From contig OY282379.1 of NCBI GenBank assembly GCA_958295875.1, forward strand, positions 1,116,001 through 1,180,000: a stretch of DNA of 64,000 bases, given 5' to 3'. The stretch is from an uncultured Pseudomonadales bacterium. Lineage in GTDB: Bacteria > Pseudomonadota > Gammaproteobacteria > Pseudomonadales > Azotimanducaceae. The number at the start of each line of letters is the position of its first letter. Positions within the stretch are counted from its first letter, which is position 1. Both the position numbers and the translations under genes were made by a program. The notes below the pieces were generated by a model that was not told the origin of the DNA, did not search any database, and saw nothing but the letters and a program-made list of their open reading frames with translations. Below are positions 1 to 8,743 of the stretch, piece by piece.

Positions 1-626
1 GCAACGTGCCGTTGGTGAGTTGGCTGCTGCTGCGTGGGCGCTGCCAAGATTGCGGCGCGCGCATCTCGCCCCGCTATCCCTGCGTGGAAGCGTTGACGGC
101 GGTGCTCAGCCTGCTCGTCGTGCATGTTTGGGGATGGCAGTGGCTAACCGTTGCGCTGTTGTTCTGCAGTTGGAGCCTCATCGCGCTCGCCGTCATCGAT
201 TTTGAGACCACCCTGCTGCCAGATCAGATCACGTTGCCTCTGTTGTGGGGCGGCCTGCTGTCCGCCGCGGTGTTTGGCCAGGTGGCACCGAGCGAGGCCA
301 TCGGCGGCGCCGTCGTCGGCTACCTCACGTTGTGGGGCCTCTATTGGGCATTCAAGGGGCTCACCGGCAAGGAAGGCATGGGGCACGGGGATTTCAAGCT
401 GTTCGCGGCCCTGGGCGCTTGGCTCGGCATCGCCGCGCTGCCGGCCGTGGCGCTATTGGCCTCCCTTGGCGGCCTCGCCTATGCCTTGACGCTCATGGGC
501 TTCAAGGCCATGCGCCGGGAAGACCCGATTCCATTCGGCCCGTTCCTGGCCGGCGCCGGCTGGGTGACGCTCATGTTCCGCGACGAGTTGGTGGCGCTCT
601 ACGCGCTGGCACCGCTGGGGCCATGA
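1..626 (+). CDS. pilD: Type IV prepilin leader peptidase/N-methyltransferase, 5' partial
   Basis: Inner-membrane aspartyl protease that removes the leader peptide from type IV pilins and type II secretion pseudopilins and N-methylates the new end. The reading frame is open at the left edge, so roughly the first 80 residues are missing, including the first CxxC pair. Visible: the phrase [13 protein letters not shown], the second zinc-type pair CQDC, the first catalytic Asp in [11 protein letters not shown], and the GxGD-type motif in [10 protein letters not shown], among several hydrophobic segments. The stop is TGA at 624-626. In many gammaproteobacteria the next genes are coaE and yacG; here yacG lies 8.8 kb away and coaE is not seen. 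Confidence 0.95.
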   Translation, partial: NVPLVSWLLLRGRCQDCGARISPRYPCVEALTAVLSLLVVHVWGWQWLTVALLFCSWSLIALAVIDFETTLLPDQITLPLLWGGLLSAAVFGQVAPSEAIGGAVVGYLTLWGLYWAFKGLTGKEGMGHGDFKLFAALGAWLGIAALPAVALLASLGGLAYALTLMGFKAMRREDPIPFGPFLAGAGWVTLMFRDELVALYALAPLGP

Positions 627-730
627 GCTAGCGCGACGACATGTGACCGGGCGCGCAGGCACAGTTCGCCGGCGCGACGCGGCCAGTCGTGATCGAGGGG
701 ATTTGCGCCACCCGCGCTACGAAGTGATTT

Positions 731-798
731 GGGGGACGTTGGACTGAGAGCGCCGGAGAAGGACGAGACGCGACCCTCGATGCAGTCCAACCACCCCC
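731..798. repeat. Imperfect long inverted repeat downstream of pilD
   Basis: A GGGGG tract (731-735) followed three bases later by TTGGACTG (739-746) is mirrored by CAGTCCAA (783-790) and CCCCC (794-798), so 13 of 16 positions can pair around a 36-base loop. A second small hairpin, CCCCC-GTTA-GGGGG, overlaps the right arm. It sits at the pilD-side boundary of the inserted block. There is no U tract, so a classic terminator is unlikely; it could be an RNA fold or a relic of an element end. Nothing else is recognised between 627 and 915. Confidence 0.5.
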
Positions 799-915
799 GT
801 TAGGGGGGCTCTTCGGTGCCCAAACCGGCCATCTTTCGACCGTGCCGTTTTATCTGGCCGAGAAGTTCTGAGCGGGCACACGGGGCATGCCTGGGCGAGC
901 ACGGACTTTTTTCGC

Positions 916-2574
916 TCAGCGTCTCGGTCGAGCGCGAGTGACCCGAACGATCTGACCGCCGGAGGCGTGCTCGAGCAGCAGGTAGAGCTCGCCCGCTAGG
1001 CCGATCTCGACGTCTCTAATCCGGGCCAGGTTCTCGATCAGGATCTCCCGCTCGACTAGCTTGCCATCCTCGATTCGGAGCCGAATGAGGTCCGCTGCCT
1101 TGAGCGAGCCGACCAGCAGATCCCCGCGCCAGGCGGCAAAAGCGTCACCGTCATAGACCACGAATGCCGACACGGCCACCGACGGCGTGAGATCTACCAC
1201 GGGTTGCTCGATGTCCTCGAGCGAAACCTCGGTGCCGTGGCGCCCATCCCCGTTGACCAGCGTGCCATCGTAGTTTTGTCCTCTCGAGAAGAGAGGCCAG
1301 CCGTAGTTACGTCCGGGCAGCAGCAGATTCACCTCGTCGCCGCCCCGGGGTCCGTGCTCGGTTCCCCACAGGCGACGGGTGCGCGCATCGAACTCGAGGC
1401 CCTGCGGAGTCCTGTGGCCATAGCTCCAGGTGCTCTGCAACGCGCCGGGCACATCGACGAAGGGATTGTCCGCAGGGACTCGGCCATCGTCCCCGATCCG
1501 GTGGATCTTGCCGTGCGGCGAGGCGAGGTCCTGAATCCCGTCGTCGCTCTTGTAGCCCACGCTGAGGAACGCGTACCCGTCCGGGTCGAAAGCGATTCGA
1601 CCGCCGGCTATCATGTCGCTCGAGGGCGAGTAGGATTCAAGCGGCGGCTGCCAGATCACTTGCTCGTCAACCCAGCGGGCGTTCTCAATGCGGCCACGGA
1701 CGAGCTTGACCATGGAAACCGGGCGCCCCGAGACTCGACTGGCCTCGTTGCAGCCTTGGCAGCGCTCAGTGTAGGCGAGGTAGATCCAACCGTTCTCCCG
1801 GTAGCGCGGGTGCGGGGCGACATCCAGCAGCCAGCCGAGGCCCTCCTCGACCCCACCCAAGCCGATCTGGCCGTCGTCGTAGACCGCCGGCGTGCCTTCG
1901 ATGAGCGCCGAGAGCTCTCCCCCCGGCGTTATGAGCCGAAGGCCGCTCATCTTCTCCGTGACCAACACATGACCGTCCGGCAGCACCGCGAGGGAGTATG
2001 GCAGTGGGTCGAGACCTGCTGTCAGCACATCGATCTTGAGGTCGTACGCCCGGGTTCGGATCGTGCCGGCCGGAAGGGTGAGCTCGTCTGTGAAGTTGAA
2101 ATCGGAGTAGAGCAACCCTTCCCGAGTCTCGACGATCCAGATTGCCAAGGTTTTGATCTGCTCAGCACTCATGGTGGCGGACCAGGCCGGCATGCCGCGC
2201 TCCGAGAAGCCGTTGCTGATGCTTGCCACCAGCTCGTCGGTGGACGCGCCGTGGGCGAGCGCTCCCCCGATCAGCGGCGTGCCCTGGGGCGCCCCCTCCA
2301 TGCGCTCGCCGTGGCAGACCGCGCAGTGCTCGCGGTAGAGCTCCGCGCCAGCCTCGAGGATGAAGCGCTCGCCCTCCACGTCGCGCTTCATGGAGTACGT
2401 GCCGGCGTTTGTTCCGGGTGGATGGTTGTCCTCACCATCTTGGTCAGCAGGCGCAGCGCAGCCGCTGGCGGCCAGGAGCACGATGAGCAGCACCCCAGCC
2501 AGCCACCACGGGGCGCCCGCACTGCGAAACACCAAGCGAAGACACATAGCAACGGGGCAAAGCGAAAAGCGCAT
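916..2574 (-). CDS. PQQ-type sugar dehydrogenase fused to an N-terminal cytochrome c domain, lipoprotein
   Basis: Predicted periplasmic, lipid-anchored dehydrogenase of the soluble aldose sugar dehydrogenase/sorbosone dehydrogenase beta-propeller family, preceded by a cytochrome c domain that would accept its electrons. From the ATG at 2574 (552 aa): lipobox ending at Cys39 (ASGC), haem site CAVCH at residues 84-88 with a likely Met ligand in RGMPAW near 128, then the propeller with HRTPQGLEFD and HGPRGGDEVNLLLPGRNYGWP, typical of this family. An alternative ATG at 2547 also keeps the signal peptide. The start lies four bases after the stop of the SUMF1-like gene, so the two are probably co-translated. 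The substrate cannot be deduced. Confidence 0.85.
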   Translation of the reverse strand: MRFSLCPVAMCLRLVFRSAGAPWWLAGVLLIVLLAASGCAAPADQDGEDNHPPGTNAGTYSMKRDVEGERFILEAGAELYREHCAVCHGERMEGAPQGTPLIGGALAHGASTDELVASISNGFSERGMPAWSATMSAEQIKTLAIWIVETREGLLYSDFNFTDELTLPAGTIRTRAYDLKIDVLTAGLDPLPYSLAVLPDGHVLVTEKMSGLRLITPGGELSALIEGTPAVYDDGQIGLGGVEEGLGWLLDVAPHPRYRENGWIYLAYTERCQGCNEASRVSGRPVSMVKLVRGRIENARWVDEQVIWQPPLESYSPSSDMIAGGRIAFDPDGYAFLSVGYKSDDGIQDLASPHGKIHRIGDDGRVPADNPFVDVPGALQSTWSYGHRTPQGLEFDARTRRLWGTEHGPRGGDEVNLLLPGRNYGWPLFSRGQNYDGTLVNGDGRHGTEVSLEDIEQPVVDLTPSVAVSAFVVYDGDAFAAWRGDLLVGSLKAADLIRLRIEDGKLVEREILIENLARIRDVEIGLAGELYLLLEHASGGQIVRVTRARPRR

Positions 2575-2578
2575 GGGG

Positions 2579-3670
2579 TCAGTGCGTCCTGGCAACGCGA
2601 AATCCAACGCTGTTGTACGTCCTTGCAGGGTCGTCCTTGCTTCGGTTGGCAGACCGCAGGCCCATTGGGCCGTAGAACCAAGAGCCGCCGCGAACCACAC
2701 GCTGCGAACAGTCGCCCTCTTCCGGCGCGGCTTCGTCGTACGCCCCATGCCAGCAGTCCGCCGTCCACTCCCAGACATTGCCCATCATGTCGTACAGGCC
2801 ATACGCGTTCGGTCGATAAGTCCCTACCGGGGCCGAGACCACATGACCGTCGGCACACTCTACGCTCGACCGCTCGGTGAACCTGGACTTCGCGTCCTGA
2901 TCGGCGCCGTTGGCGAAGTCGCACTGGCTTGCGCGCCGGTAGACCTCCCAATAGCGTGCGGTGGTCGTGCCACCCCGGGCGGCATATTCCCACTCGGCCT
3001 CCGTCGGGAGCCGGTAAGGCCGACCGGTGCGCGCAGCGAGCCATTGGGTGTAGGCCAACGCATCGTCGAAGGACACGCAGACAACCGGCATCGCCGCGAC
3101 TTGGGCTACTTCGGGGTAGCGTGGATCCCGCCAGGATGCGTTCACGCCGTCGACAAAAATGGTGCCCTCTTCGTTTACCGCACGACAGTCCCCGCTATCA
3201 GCCGTCGCGACATATCCCGTGTCCTCGACGAAAACGGAGAACTCCGCCACCGTGACTTCGCAGCGGCCTAGGGCAAACGGCTGCACCGCAACCTTGTGCA
3301 CCGGTTTCTCATCACTGTCACCGTAGAGCGAGCCCCTCCAGAAATGACCGCCCTCGATGACGACCATCTCCGGATCCCTCGTCGGATCACTGCGGCAGGC
3401 GTTCGCGTCCCGATCGGGGAGCTCAATGGTCAGCTTTTGGGGAGTCTCGCTTTCGCTGCCGCCACTCTGGGGAATCCCAACCCGACCTGATCCAACGACC
3501 ACTCGCTCCACGTCATCGTCGCCCTCCTCATCGTCGAACTCGGCCTGTGCTGCGCCGATGCCGAACACGGCAACAAAGACCAGCAGGGACAGGTGCGCAG
3601 CAAAGCCGCGCGTCCATTGGGCGCCAAGCCGTCTGCTCTCGAGTCGATACGGTTGAGCCACCTCCTTCAC
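2579..3670 (-). CDS. Secreted SUMF1/formylglycine-generating-enzyme-like protein
   Basis: Exported protein of the SUMF1 (FGE-sulfatase) fold, 363 aa from a GTG start. A hydrophobic signal segment ending in GAAQA precedes an acidic linker. Family phrases are clear: MVVIEGGHFWRGS, RLPTEAEWEYAARGG, GLYDMMGNVWEWTADCW, RVVRGGSW and a final VGFRVAR. The Cys that true formylglycine-generating enzymes carry shortly after RGGSW is replaced (GPMGLRSANR), so sulfatase activation is doubtful; many such proteins act as binding or accessory domains. It runs directly into the PQQ dehydrogenase gene. The true start may lie a few codons inside, since AGGAGG occurs just after the GTG. Confidence 0.8.
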   Translation of the reverse strand: MKEVAQPYRLESRRLGAQWTRGFAAHLSLLVFVAVFGIGAAQAEFDDEEGDDDVERVVVGSGRVGIPQSGGSESETPQKLTIELPDRDANACRSDPTRDPEMVVIEGGHFWRGSLYGDSDEKPVHKVAVQPFALGRCEVTVAEFSVFVEDTGYVATADSGDCRAVNEEGTIFVDGVNASWRDPRYPEVAQVAAMPVVCVSFDDALAYTQWLAARTGRPYRLPTEAEWEYAARGGTTTARYWEVYRRASQCDFANGADQDAKSRFTERSSVECADGHVVSAPVGTYRPNAYGLYDMMGNVWEWTADCWHGAYDEAAPEEGDCSQRVVRGGSWFYGPMGLRSANRSKDDPARTYNSVGFRVARTH

Positions 3671-3842
3671 TCCTGAGCACCGTACACAAGTCGCCGCGGA
3701 AATCCTACGAGACGAGCCTCGTCCGGTCCGTGCCTTCGGCGAAGTCCGTCACGGGTTGGGTCGAGCAGGCGAAAGCGCTGCCGCGCGTCATCACCCACTG
3801 ACGGCGTGAGCGCGGCGCCGGTCAATCGGCGCAGCGCTTGCT

Positions 3843-4925
3843 TTACTCCTCGCCGGGTCCTGCCACCGGCCCCGTGTACTCGCTCTCGAGGATGCGCGCA
3901 CCGCGCAGAATGTTGCCCATCGCGTAGTTGCCCTCGTGGCAGGCGTACTCGTAGACCTTGTCCTCGCTCGCCTTCCAGACGTACTCGCCGCTCCAGGGCT
4001 GCTCCCAGATCGTCGGATCGGTGACGGTGAAGTTGTAGAGCAGGTTGCCGTTGTCGAGCTTCTGGAAGCGCTCGACGAGGTGCAGGTTCTCGTCACCGCC
4101 ATAGAGTCCCGTTCGCTCCCTGAAATTCTTCGTCTTGACGACCAGTGTGTCGCCCTCCCACCACCCGATCGAGTCCCCGAGCCACTTGCGGATTAGATCC
4201 GGCGCGTGCTCCGAGTTGAGCCGGATGATGCGCGCGTCGTGGACCATCTCGAGCAGGATCATCACGTGATCCTCGGTTTGTACGATGCGCTTGAAGTTGT
4301 TGTAGAGGCCGGGGAGGCTCGGCGGCCCGGCACTGAAGCCGAGCAGGCAGCGTTCCGAGAGCGCCAAGGTCTCCGGCCCGTCGAACGGCCCCGGCCCGGG
4401 CTCCGCCAGCCAGGAAGCGGTGCCGTCGTTTTCGTAGGCGAAGCTCGCGAAGTTCTGCGCCCTGAGCCTCCTGCCCTTCTCGGTCATCGGCGGCTGCCGG
4501 CCGTTCGGCGGATCGTAGATGATGGATGTGCGGTACTTGCCGTCGACCTCGGAGACGAAGCTGCCGGGGTCGACCCAGAACGCGTTGTAACCGCCGACGC
4601 CGCCCGCGCCGGCCCGGGGCAGCGTGTCGAACGAGATGACGCCGCCGCTGTTGCCGTCGCCGCCCGCCACCGGCGCGCCGCGATTCGGGTCGCTCGCCTG
4701 GTTTGACGCGGCGAGTCCGGCCTGTTGCCGCTCGACGATTTCAGCCGCTTCCTCCTGCGTCATGAACTGCTTGTCGCCGAAGTATTCCGGGCGATTGAGC
4801 GGTGTGAGCGTGCCGCTGTCGTAGTATCCCGACAGATCGGGTTTGCCTCCCGGCGTCCGCGGTATGTCCGCTACCGCGCCGGCCGCCATCGCGACGAGCG
4901 CCGTGGTCAGCGCAAGACGCAGCAT
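3843..4925 (-). CDS. Uncharacterised secreted protein of the 'GKPDLSG' family
   Basis: A 360-residue exported protein with signal peptide MLRLALTTALVAMAAGAVA. I recognise a recurrent but functionally uncharacterised pattern: GGKPDLSGYYD near the N-terminus, TPLNRPEYFGDKQFMTQEEA, then IVQTEDHVMILLEMVHDARII, WLGDSIGWWEGDTLVV, ENLHLVERF, and YEYACHEGNYAMGNILRGAR. From memory, such proteins are abundant in acidobacteria and marine proteobacteria, often near TonB-dependent receptors. It lies 66 bases downstream of the receptor gene and in the same direction. No catalytic motif is evident. Confidence 0.75.
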   Translation of the reverse strand: MLRLALTTALVAMAAGAVADIPRTPGGKPDLSGYYDSGTLTPLNRPEYFGDKQFMTQEEAAEIVERQQAGLAASNQASDPNRGAPVAGGDGNSGGVISFDTLPRAGAGGVGGYNAFWVDPGSFVSEVDGKYRTSIIYDPPNGRQPPMTEKGRRLRAQNFASFAYENDGTASWLAEPGPGPFDGPETLALSERCLLGFSAGPPSLPGLYNNFKRIVQTEDHVMILLEMVHDARIIRLNSEHAPDLIRKWLGDSIGWWEGDTLVVKTKNFRERTGLYGGDENLHLVERFQKLDNGNLLYNFTVTDPTIWEQPWSGEYVWKASEDKVYEYACHEGNYAMGNILRGARILESEYTGPVAGPGEE

Positions 4926-4956
4926 GGTCGTCCTCCAGTGTGTTTAGGTGGGGAGA

Positions 4957-4977
4957 GAGGGCCCCAATGGGGCCCTC
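4957..4977 (-). terminator. Perfect hairpin downstream of the TonB receptor gene
   Basis: GAGGGCCCC and GGGGCCCTC form a perfect 9-bp stem around a three-base loop, 15 bases after the receptor stop codon. On the transcribed strand it is followed by a CT-rich run rather than pure U, so it may only attenuate transcription into the next gene or protect the mRNA end. Confidence 0.5.
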
Positions 4978-4991
4978 GCTCGAGCGACGGG

Positions 4992-7900
4992 CTACAGCGA
5001 AATCTTCACTCTTGCGTATAGCTGGCGCATGAAGGGGTTGTGAACTCGGAGCACATACCCTTCGAACCTATGGAACGGAGGCTCTTCGTCGAATACGTTG
5101 ATCGCGCCCAGTGCGATGTTGTACCGCTGCGCATCGCCGAAGGTGTACTGGTACTGCAAATCCACCTCCGTGTGGGCATCGACATCGGGAACGGTCGCGC
5201 TGCGGTCGCCAAAGACGTCGTCTTTCATCTTGCTGATGTAGCGAACCGTGGTATTCAACGAGTGGTTACCCCTGTTCACATTTAAGAACATGTTGGAGCG
5301 TATCTTCGGTACAGGGCTCCCCGCGTTGCCGTCGTTGGTCCAACCAACGCCGTCCATGACGGCACTGGTCGGGGTATTGCGGATGTCGTATTCGAGCATC
5401 ATCGAAGTCTGGCTGCGTATCGTCACGTTGGTCTCGCCGATATCGAAGGAGTACTTCGCTTTGAAGTCGGCTCCGGATATTTTAACTCCACCCGAGTTCT
5501 GGTACGACTGTTTGACGATCAGGACGCTACCCACTGGACCCGAGCCGCAGTTCCCGGTCGGGTCGTTTTCGAGCAACGGGTCGGGGATCAAGTTGACGGT
5601 GTCTCGAACCACCATCGGTCCGCACGGATCTGCAGTGACGACCTGGCTTGACGGCATGATCTGAAAGCGATTCTCGAAATCGAACGTGAAGTAGTCGAAG
5701 TCCAACTGCAGAGAGTGATTGCCGTCACCCCAAGGCAACTCGGGTAGTAACGAGGCACCGAAGTTGAAGTTCTCCGACTCCTCGGGATCGAGATCAGGGT
5801 TCTTCCCAACCAAGATCGTTCTAAACGTGCCGGTGTTGTTGTAGAACTCGACCGGATCGAGCGGGTCCCGGATCTCTTCCACCCAACCTTCGCTGTCGGT
5901 GCCGACAGCAAACCTCAGCGACGGCGCTTTGAACGACGTTGAGTAGCTGCCGCGCAGCGATAGCCAGTCCGTAGGGCTCCATTTTACACCGGCTTTCGGG
6001 TCGGTGCTTTTGAGCCCCCCGCTGTACTCCTCGCGACGCACCGCAAACTGGACGTCTAAGGTGTCGTGCAACGGCATACTGAGCTCAGCAAAGACAGCGT
6101 CCACGGAGCGGCGACCTTCACCCCCGCGTTGGGGCGGCAAAAAGCCTTGATTCAACGACTCCTGAAACGCCGTATCGAAGCGTTCGAACTCATCGCGACG
6201 ATGCTGGAAGCCAAACGCGAGCGCAGCGTTGCCGCCCGGCAGCGCGAATATGTCACCGGCAGCGATACCCTCCGCGACGTACAGCTCACGCTCGTTGAAG
6301 CTCTCGGAGTCCGCGATGAACCATTCGATGACATCATAGGTTTCTGCGGCGGTCGCTTTCACGACATTGCCATCACTGTCCACCCGAAATGCCGACGCAT
6401 GGCCGGAGTTCGAATCGAACGTGTCGAGGTAGATGTCTGCAGCAAACGGGCTCCAGTAGTAACAGTTACCCGTCCCCGCAGCGGTACCGGGTCCGGGTCC
6501 GTCGAAGCGGACATCGCAATTGGATCCACCGTAGCCTTGCAGCGCGTACTGCAGCCGCAGCAGATGGGTGTCGCGGTCGCGCTCCGTTATGCGGTCCCAC
6601 GAGTACTGTCCAGAGACGCTCACGCCCCATGTCGAGGCCATCTCCCCTTCCAGATACTGGCCGAAGTCGAGGTTGTAGGTGGCGGCGAAGCGATGTGACT
6701 GAAAATCGTCCTCCTGACGGGCGTCGACAGGTGAGTATCGGTACGCATTGCCGAGCGGGCGCCCTGTCCAGGGGACGTCCTGATTAAAGGGATTGAGCGG
6801 GTTGCTTGCCGGAACCACCGGCTTGCCGTTGGTCATCGGTACGCTCGGCGTGTACTCCGCGGCCTGCTCCGTCCATCTCATACTGTATTCGAGCTCGATG
6901 TCCTGACCGGGGGCGATGTCGAGTCCCCAGTTGGTGTAGGCCAGCAAAATGTCGTCCTCAGGTGTGATCGAGTTGCTCGGCTGAAAGGAGTATCGACAGC
7001 TGCCTACGCCCCAAGGCGCACCGCCAAACGCCGGGGTGAACTGCCCGCCGCCGGGGATGACGGCACCTTTGTCGCCTGTCGTGGGTGGTGAGGAACCGTC
7101 GGCATTCCACTCCATAACACGTCCGCCTGGAAAGTCCTCCACGATACCGGGAATACAGTGCGGATCGGCGACCCGAAGGCTGGTGACCGGCGCCTGCCCC
7201 GCAAACGGCCCGGACGCGATGCGCCCGTCCGCGTCGAGGTTCGATGTGTCGGTGGCTTGATCCCACAGCTGGGTGTAGTTAATGACGCGCTCGCTATTGT
7301 TGACCACGAGATCGCTAACGCCGTCGGCGGCGAGCGGTCGCTCGTGCAGCCTATACGTGCCGGGACTGCCGTTGCCGGAGGTATTGTTGATTAGCCTAAA
7401 CGATCGCTCGTGGTTTCTTAGCGGATCCTGATGGGTAAAACCGATCGCGGCCATCCCGCGCACCCGGTCGTTTTGTACCCCCGCGATCATCTGGAGCTCC
7501 CATTGGCCGGAACCTTCGATGTTCTTGCTGCCGGTGCGCATTTCGAACCCTTCGAAGTTCTTGCGCGGTATGATGTTCACAACGCCCGCAACGGCATCGG
7601 ATCCGTATATCGCCGCGGCGCCGTCGAGCAGCGTTTCCATACGATCGATCGCGATTACCGGCATTAGCGCCTTGATATTGGTCATATCGTCGTTGATCGA
7701 ACCCTGGCCGTTTGATGCGACACGTTTGCCGTTCTGCAGGACTAACGTCGATCCCGAGCCAAGCCCTCTGAGCTCAATACCTCGCTCCGAGCCGCAACAA
7801 GTGGACAGCAGTCCGGTGCGCCCGCTAGAGCTGGTATTGAAAGTAAGGGTTTCGGCAATGTCTTCGATGCTGGACCAGCCGTTAGCGGCGATGTCTTCCA

Positions 7901-8102
7901 GGCCAACCACGTCGATTGGCGATGCCAGGTCGGCTTGGTTTGTCCGCTTGATGTGGCTGCCAGTTACTACGATTTCCTCGATTTCGCCGGGTGTGTCAGT
8001 GCCCGCGTCTTCCGCGGCTGTCACCGGCGCGCTAGTGGCGAATATGGCCGAAGCGATGGCCGTGACGATGCGGCCAAGTATTGAACTCGTTTTAGTCTGC
8101 AT
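4992..8102 (-). CDS. TonB-dependent outer-membrane receptor
   Basis: Large outer-membrane beta-barrel (1036 aa) for TonB/ExbB/ExbD-driven uptake of an unidentified ligand. The start is ATG at 8102, preceded by GGAGAG eight bases upstream. A signal peptide (residues 1 to about 30) is followed by the plug-domain opening EEIVVTGSHIKR at 42-53, then plug elements such as SSIEDIAETL and GIELRGLGSGSTLVLQNGKR, then a long barrel with repeated aromatic strands ending FMRQLYARVKISL. The last residue is Leu rather than the usual Phe/Trp. Base composition is lower in G+C than the core genes (32 of 60 bases at 5401-5460). Its upstream region carries a G13 tract inside a candidate promoter. Confidence 0.95.
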   Translation of the reverse strand: MQTKTSSILGRIVTAIASAIFATSAPVTAAEDAGTDTPGEIEEIVVTGSHIKRTNQADLASPIDVVGLEDIAANGWSSIEDIAETLTFNTSSSGRTGLLSTCCGSERGIELRGLGSGSTLVLQNGKRVASNGQGSINDDMTNIKALMPVIAIDRMETLLDGAAAIYGSDAVAGVVNIIPRKNFEGFEMRTGSKNIEGSGQWELQMIAGVQNDRVRGMAAIGFTHQDPLRNHERSFRLINNTSGNGSPGTYRLHERPLAADGVSDLVVNNSERVINYTQLWDQATDTSNLDADGRIASGPFAGQAPVTSLRVADPHCIPGIVEDFPGGRVMEWNADGSSPPTTGDKGAVIPGGGQFTPAFGGAPWGVGSCRYSFQPSNSITPEDDILLAYTNWGLDIAPGQDIELEYSMRWTEQAAEYTPSVPMTNGKPVVPASNPLNPFNQDVPWTGRPLGNAYRYSPVDARQEDDFQSHRFAATYNLDFGQYLEGEMASTWGVSVSGQYSWDRITERDRDTHLLRLQYALQGYGGSNCDVRFDGPGPGTAAGTGNCYYWSPFAADIYLDTFDSNSGHASAFRVDSDGNVVKATAAETYDVIEWFIADSESFNERELYVAEGIAAGDIFALPGGNAALAFGFQHRRDEFERFDTAFQESLNQGFLPPQRGGEGRRSVDAVFAELSMPLHDTLDVQFAVRREEYSGGLKSTDPKAGVKWSPTDWLSLRGSYSTSFKAPSLRFAVGTDSEGWVEEIRDPLDPVEFYNNTGTFRTILVGKNPDLDPEESENFNFGASLLPELPWGDGNHSLQLDFDYFTFDFENRFQIMPSSQVVTADPCGPMVVRDTVNLIPDPLLENDPTGNCGSGPVGSVLIVKQSYQNSGGVKISGADFKAKYSFDIGETNVTIRSQTSMMLEYDIRNTPTSAVMDGVGWTNDGNAGSPVPKIRSNMFLNVNRGNHSLNTTVRYISKMKDDVFGDRSATVPDVDAHTEVDLQYQYTFGDAQRYNIALGAINVFDEEPPFHRFEGYVLRVHNPFMRQLYARVKISL

Positions 8103-8207
8103 TGAATCTCTCTCCGTGCTCTCTTTAGTTGCGGACACCGCAACTTCTGACATCGGTGTCACCGTCAACAGGCGGCGCGTGGTGCCCCCCGCACCTGCTC
8201 CGCAGCA

Positions 8208-8246
8208 AAGAAAGCACACCCCCCCCCCCCCTGTCAACATTTTTTT
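8208..8246 (-). promoter_or_regulatory. Candidate promoter of the TonB receptor with a poly-G spacer
   Basis: Reading the minus strand, an A7 run (8240-8246) is followed by TTGACA (8232-8237), then immediately by 13 G. A weak -10-like TTTCTT lies at 8208-8213, giving a spacer of 18 (17 if CTTTCT is used). The receptor ATG is about 105 bases further on. The -35 is perfect and the -10 is poor, so promoter activity is inference. If it is a promoter, changes in the G tract would change the spacer length. Confidence 0.5.
8219..8231. repeat. 13-base C/G homopolymer tract
   Basis: Thirteen consecutive C on the plus strand, between the divergently oriented receptor gene and the XRE pseudogene. Tracts of this length are prone to slipped-strand length change and also to sequencing or assembly error, so the exact length should be treated with caution. 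Confidence 0.95.
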
Positions 8247-8258
8247 GTCTCTTTCGCC

Positions 8259-8621
8259 ATGTCTCCTGACGCTAAGCCCTCCGATCTGTTCGCCGACCGG
8301 CTCAAGGCGGCCAGGCTGCTCCGGGGGTGGACGCAGGCCGACCTCGCGGCACGGGCAGGGCTGCCGCCCACATCCATCGCCCACTTTGAGGCGGGCTCCC
8401 ACAAGCCGTCCTTCGACAACCTGCGCCGCCTCGCGACAGCGCTGTAGGTCACCACCGACTACCTGCTCGGCCGCTCCGACGACCCTTCCGTCTCCCAGTC
8501 GGACGATCCGCTGTACCGCCACGCCAGCCAGCTGACCGGGGCCGACCGAAAGCTTGCCGCTGACTTCCTCGAGATACTTGCCGCAAGAAGCACCGACGCC
8601 AAAAGCGGTCCGGCATCGTGA
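8259..8621 (+). pseudogene. XRE-family HTH regulator interrupted by an in-frame amber codon
   Basis: The frame from ATG 8259 encodes an XRE helix-turn-helix (DRLKAARLLRGWTQADLAARAGLPPTSIAHFE), the kind of repressor found in phages and mobile elements. A TAG at 8445-8447 stops it after 62 codons, but the same frame continues without another stop to TGA at 8619-8621. The continuation keeps a protein-like and family-like sequence: VTTDYLLGRSDDP, then LTGADRKLAADFLEILA. The usual residue at the TAG is probably Lys or similar, one base away. This reads as a recent nonsense mutation; the 62-residue product might still bind DNA. Confidence 0.8.
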
Positions 8622-8743
8622 AACGGTCCTTCTGCCTGCGCATGGCCCGGCAGCGTGCGGAACACTGATCTCCAAGAGCGCTGGACACCGCGCTTCCGCC
8701 GCTGACACGATTCGCCTAGGCTCTCAAGCTGGCCAAGTCGCCG

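Noticed and set aside
1204..2880. A 558-codon plus-strand frame over the dehydrogenase gene
   Set aside because: It is antisense to a gene with haem, lipobox and propeller motifs, and its own sequence is Arg/Ala/His-biased without domains.
8445..8447. TAG in the XRE gene as programmed recoding (pyrrolysine or suppression)
   Set aside because: Nothing in the window suggests recoding machinery, and the adjacent integrase is also broken, so simple decay is more likely.
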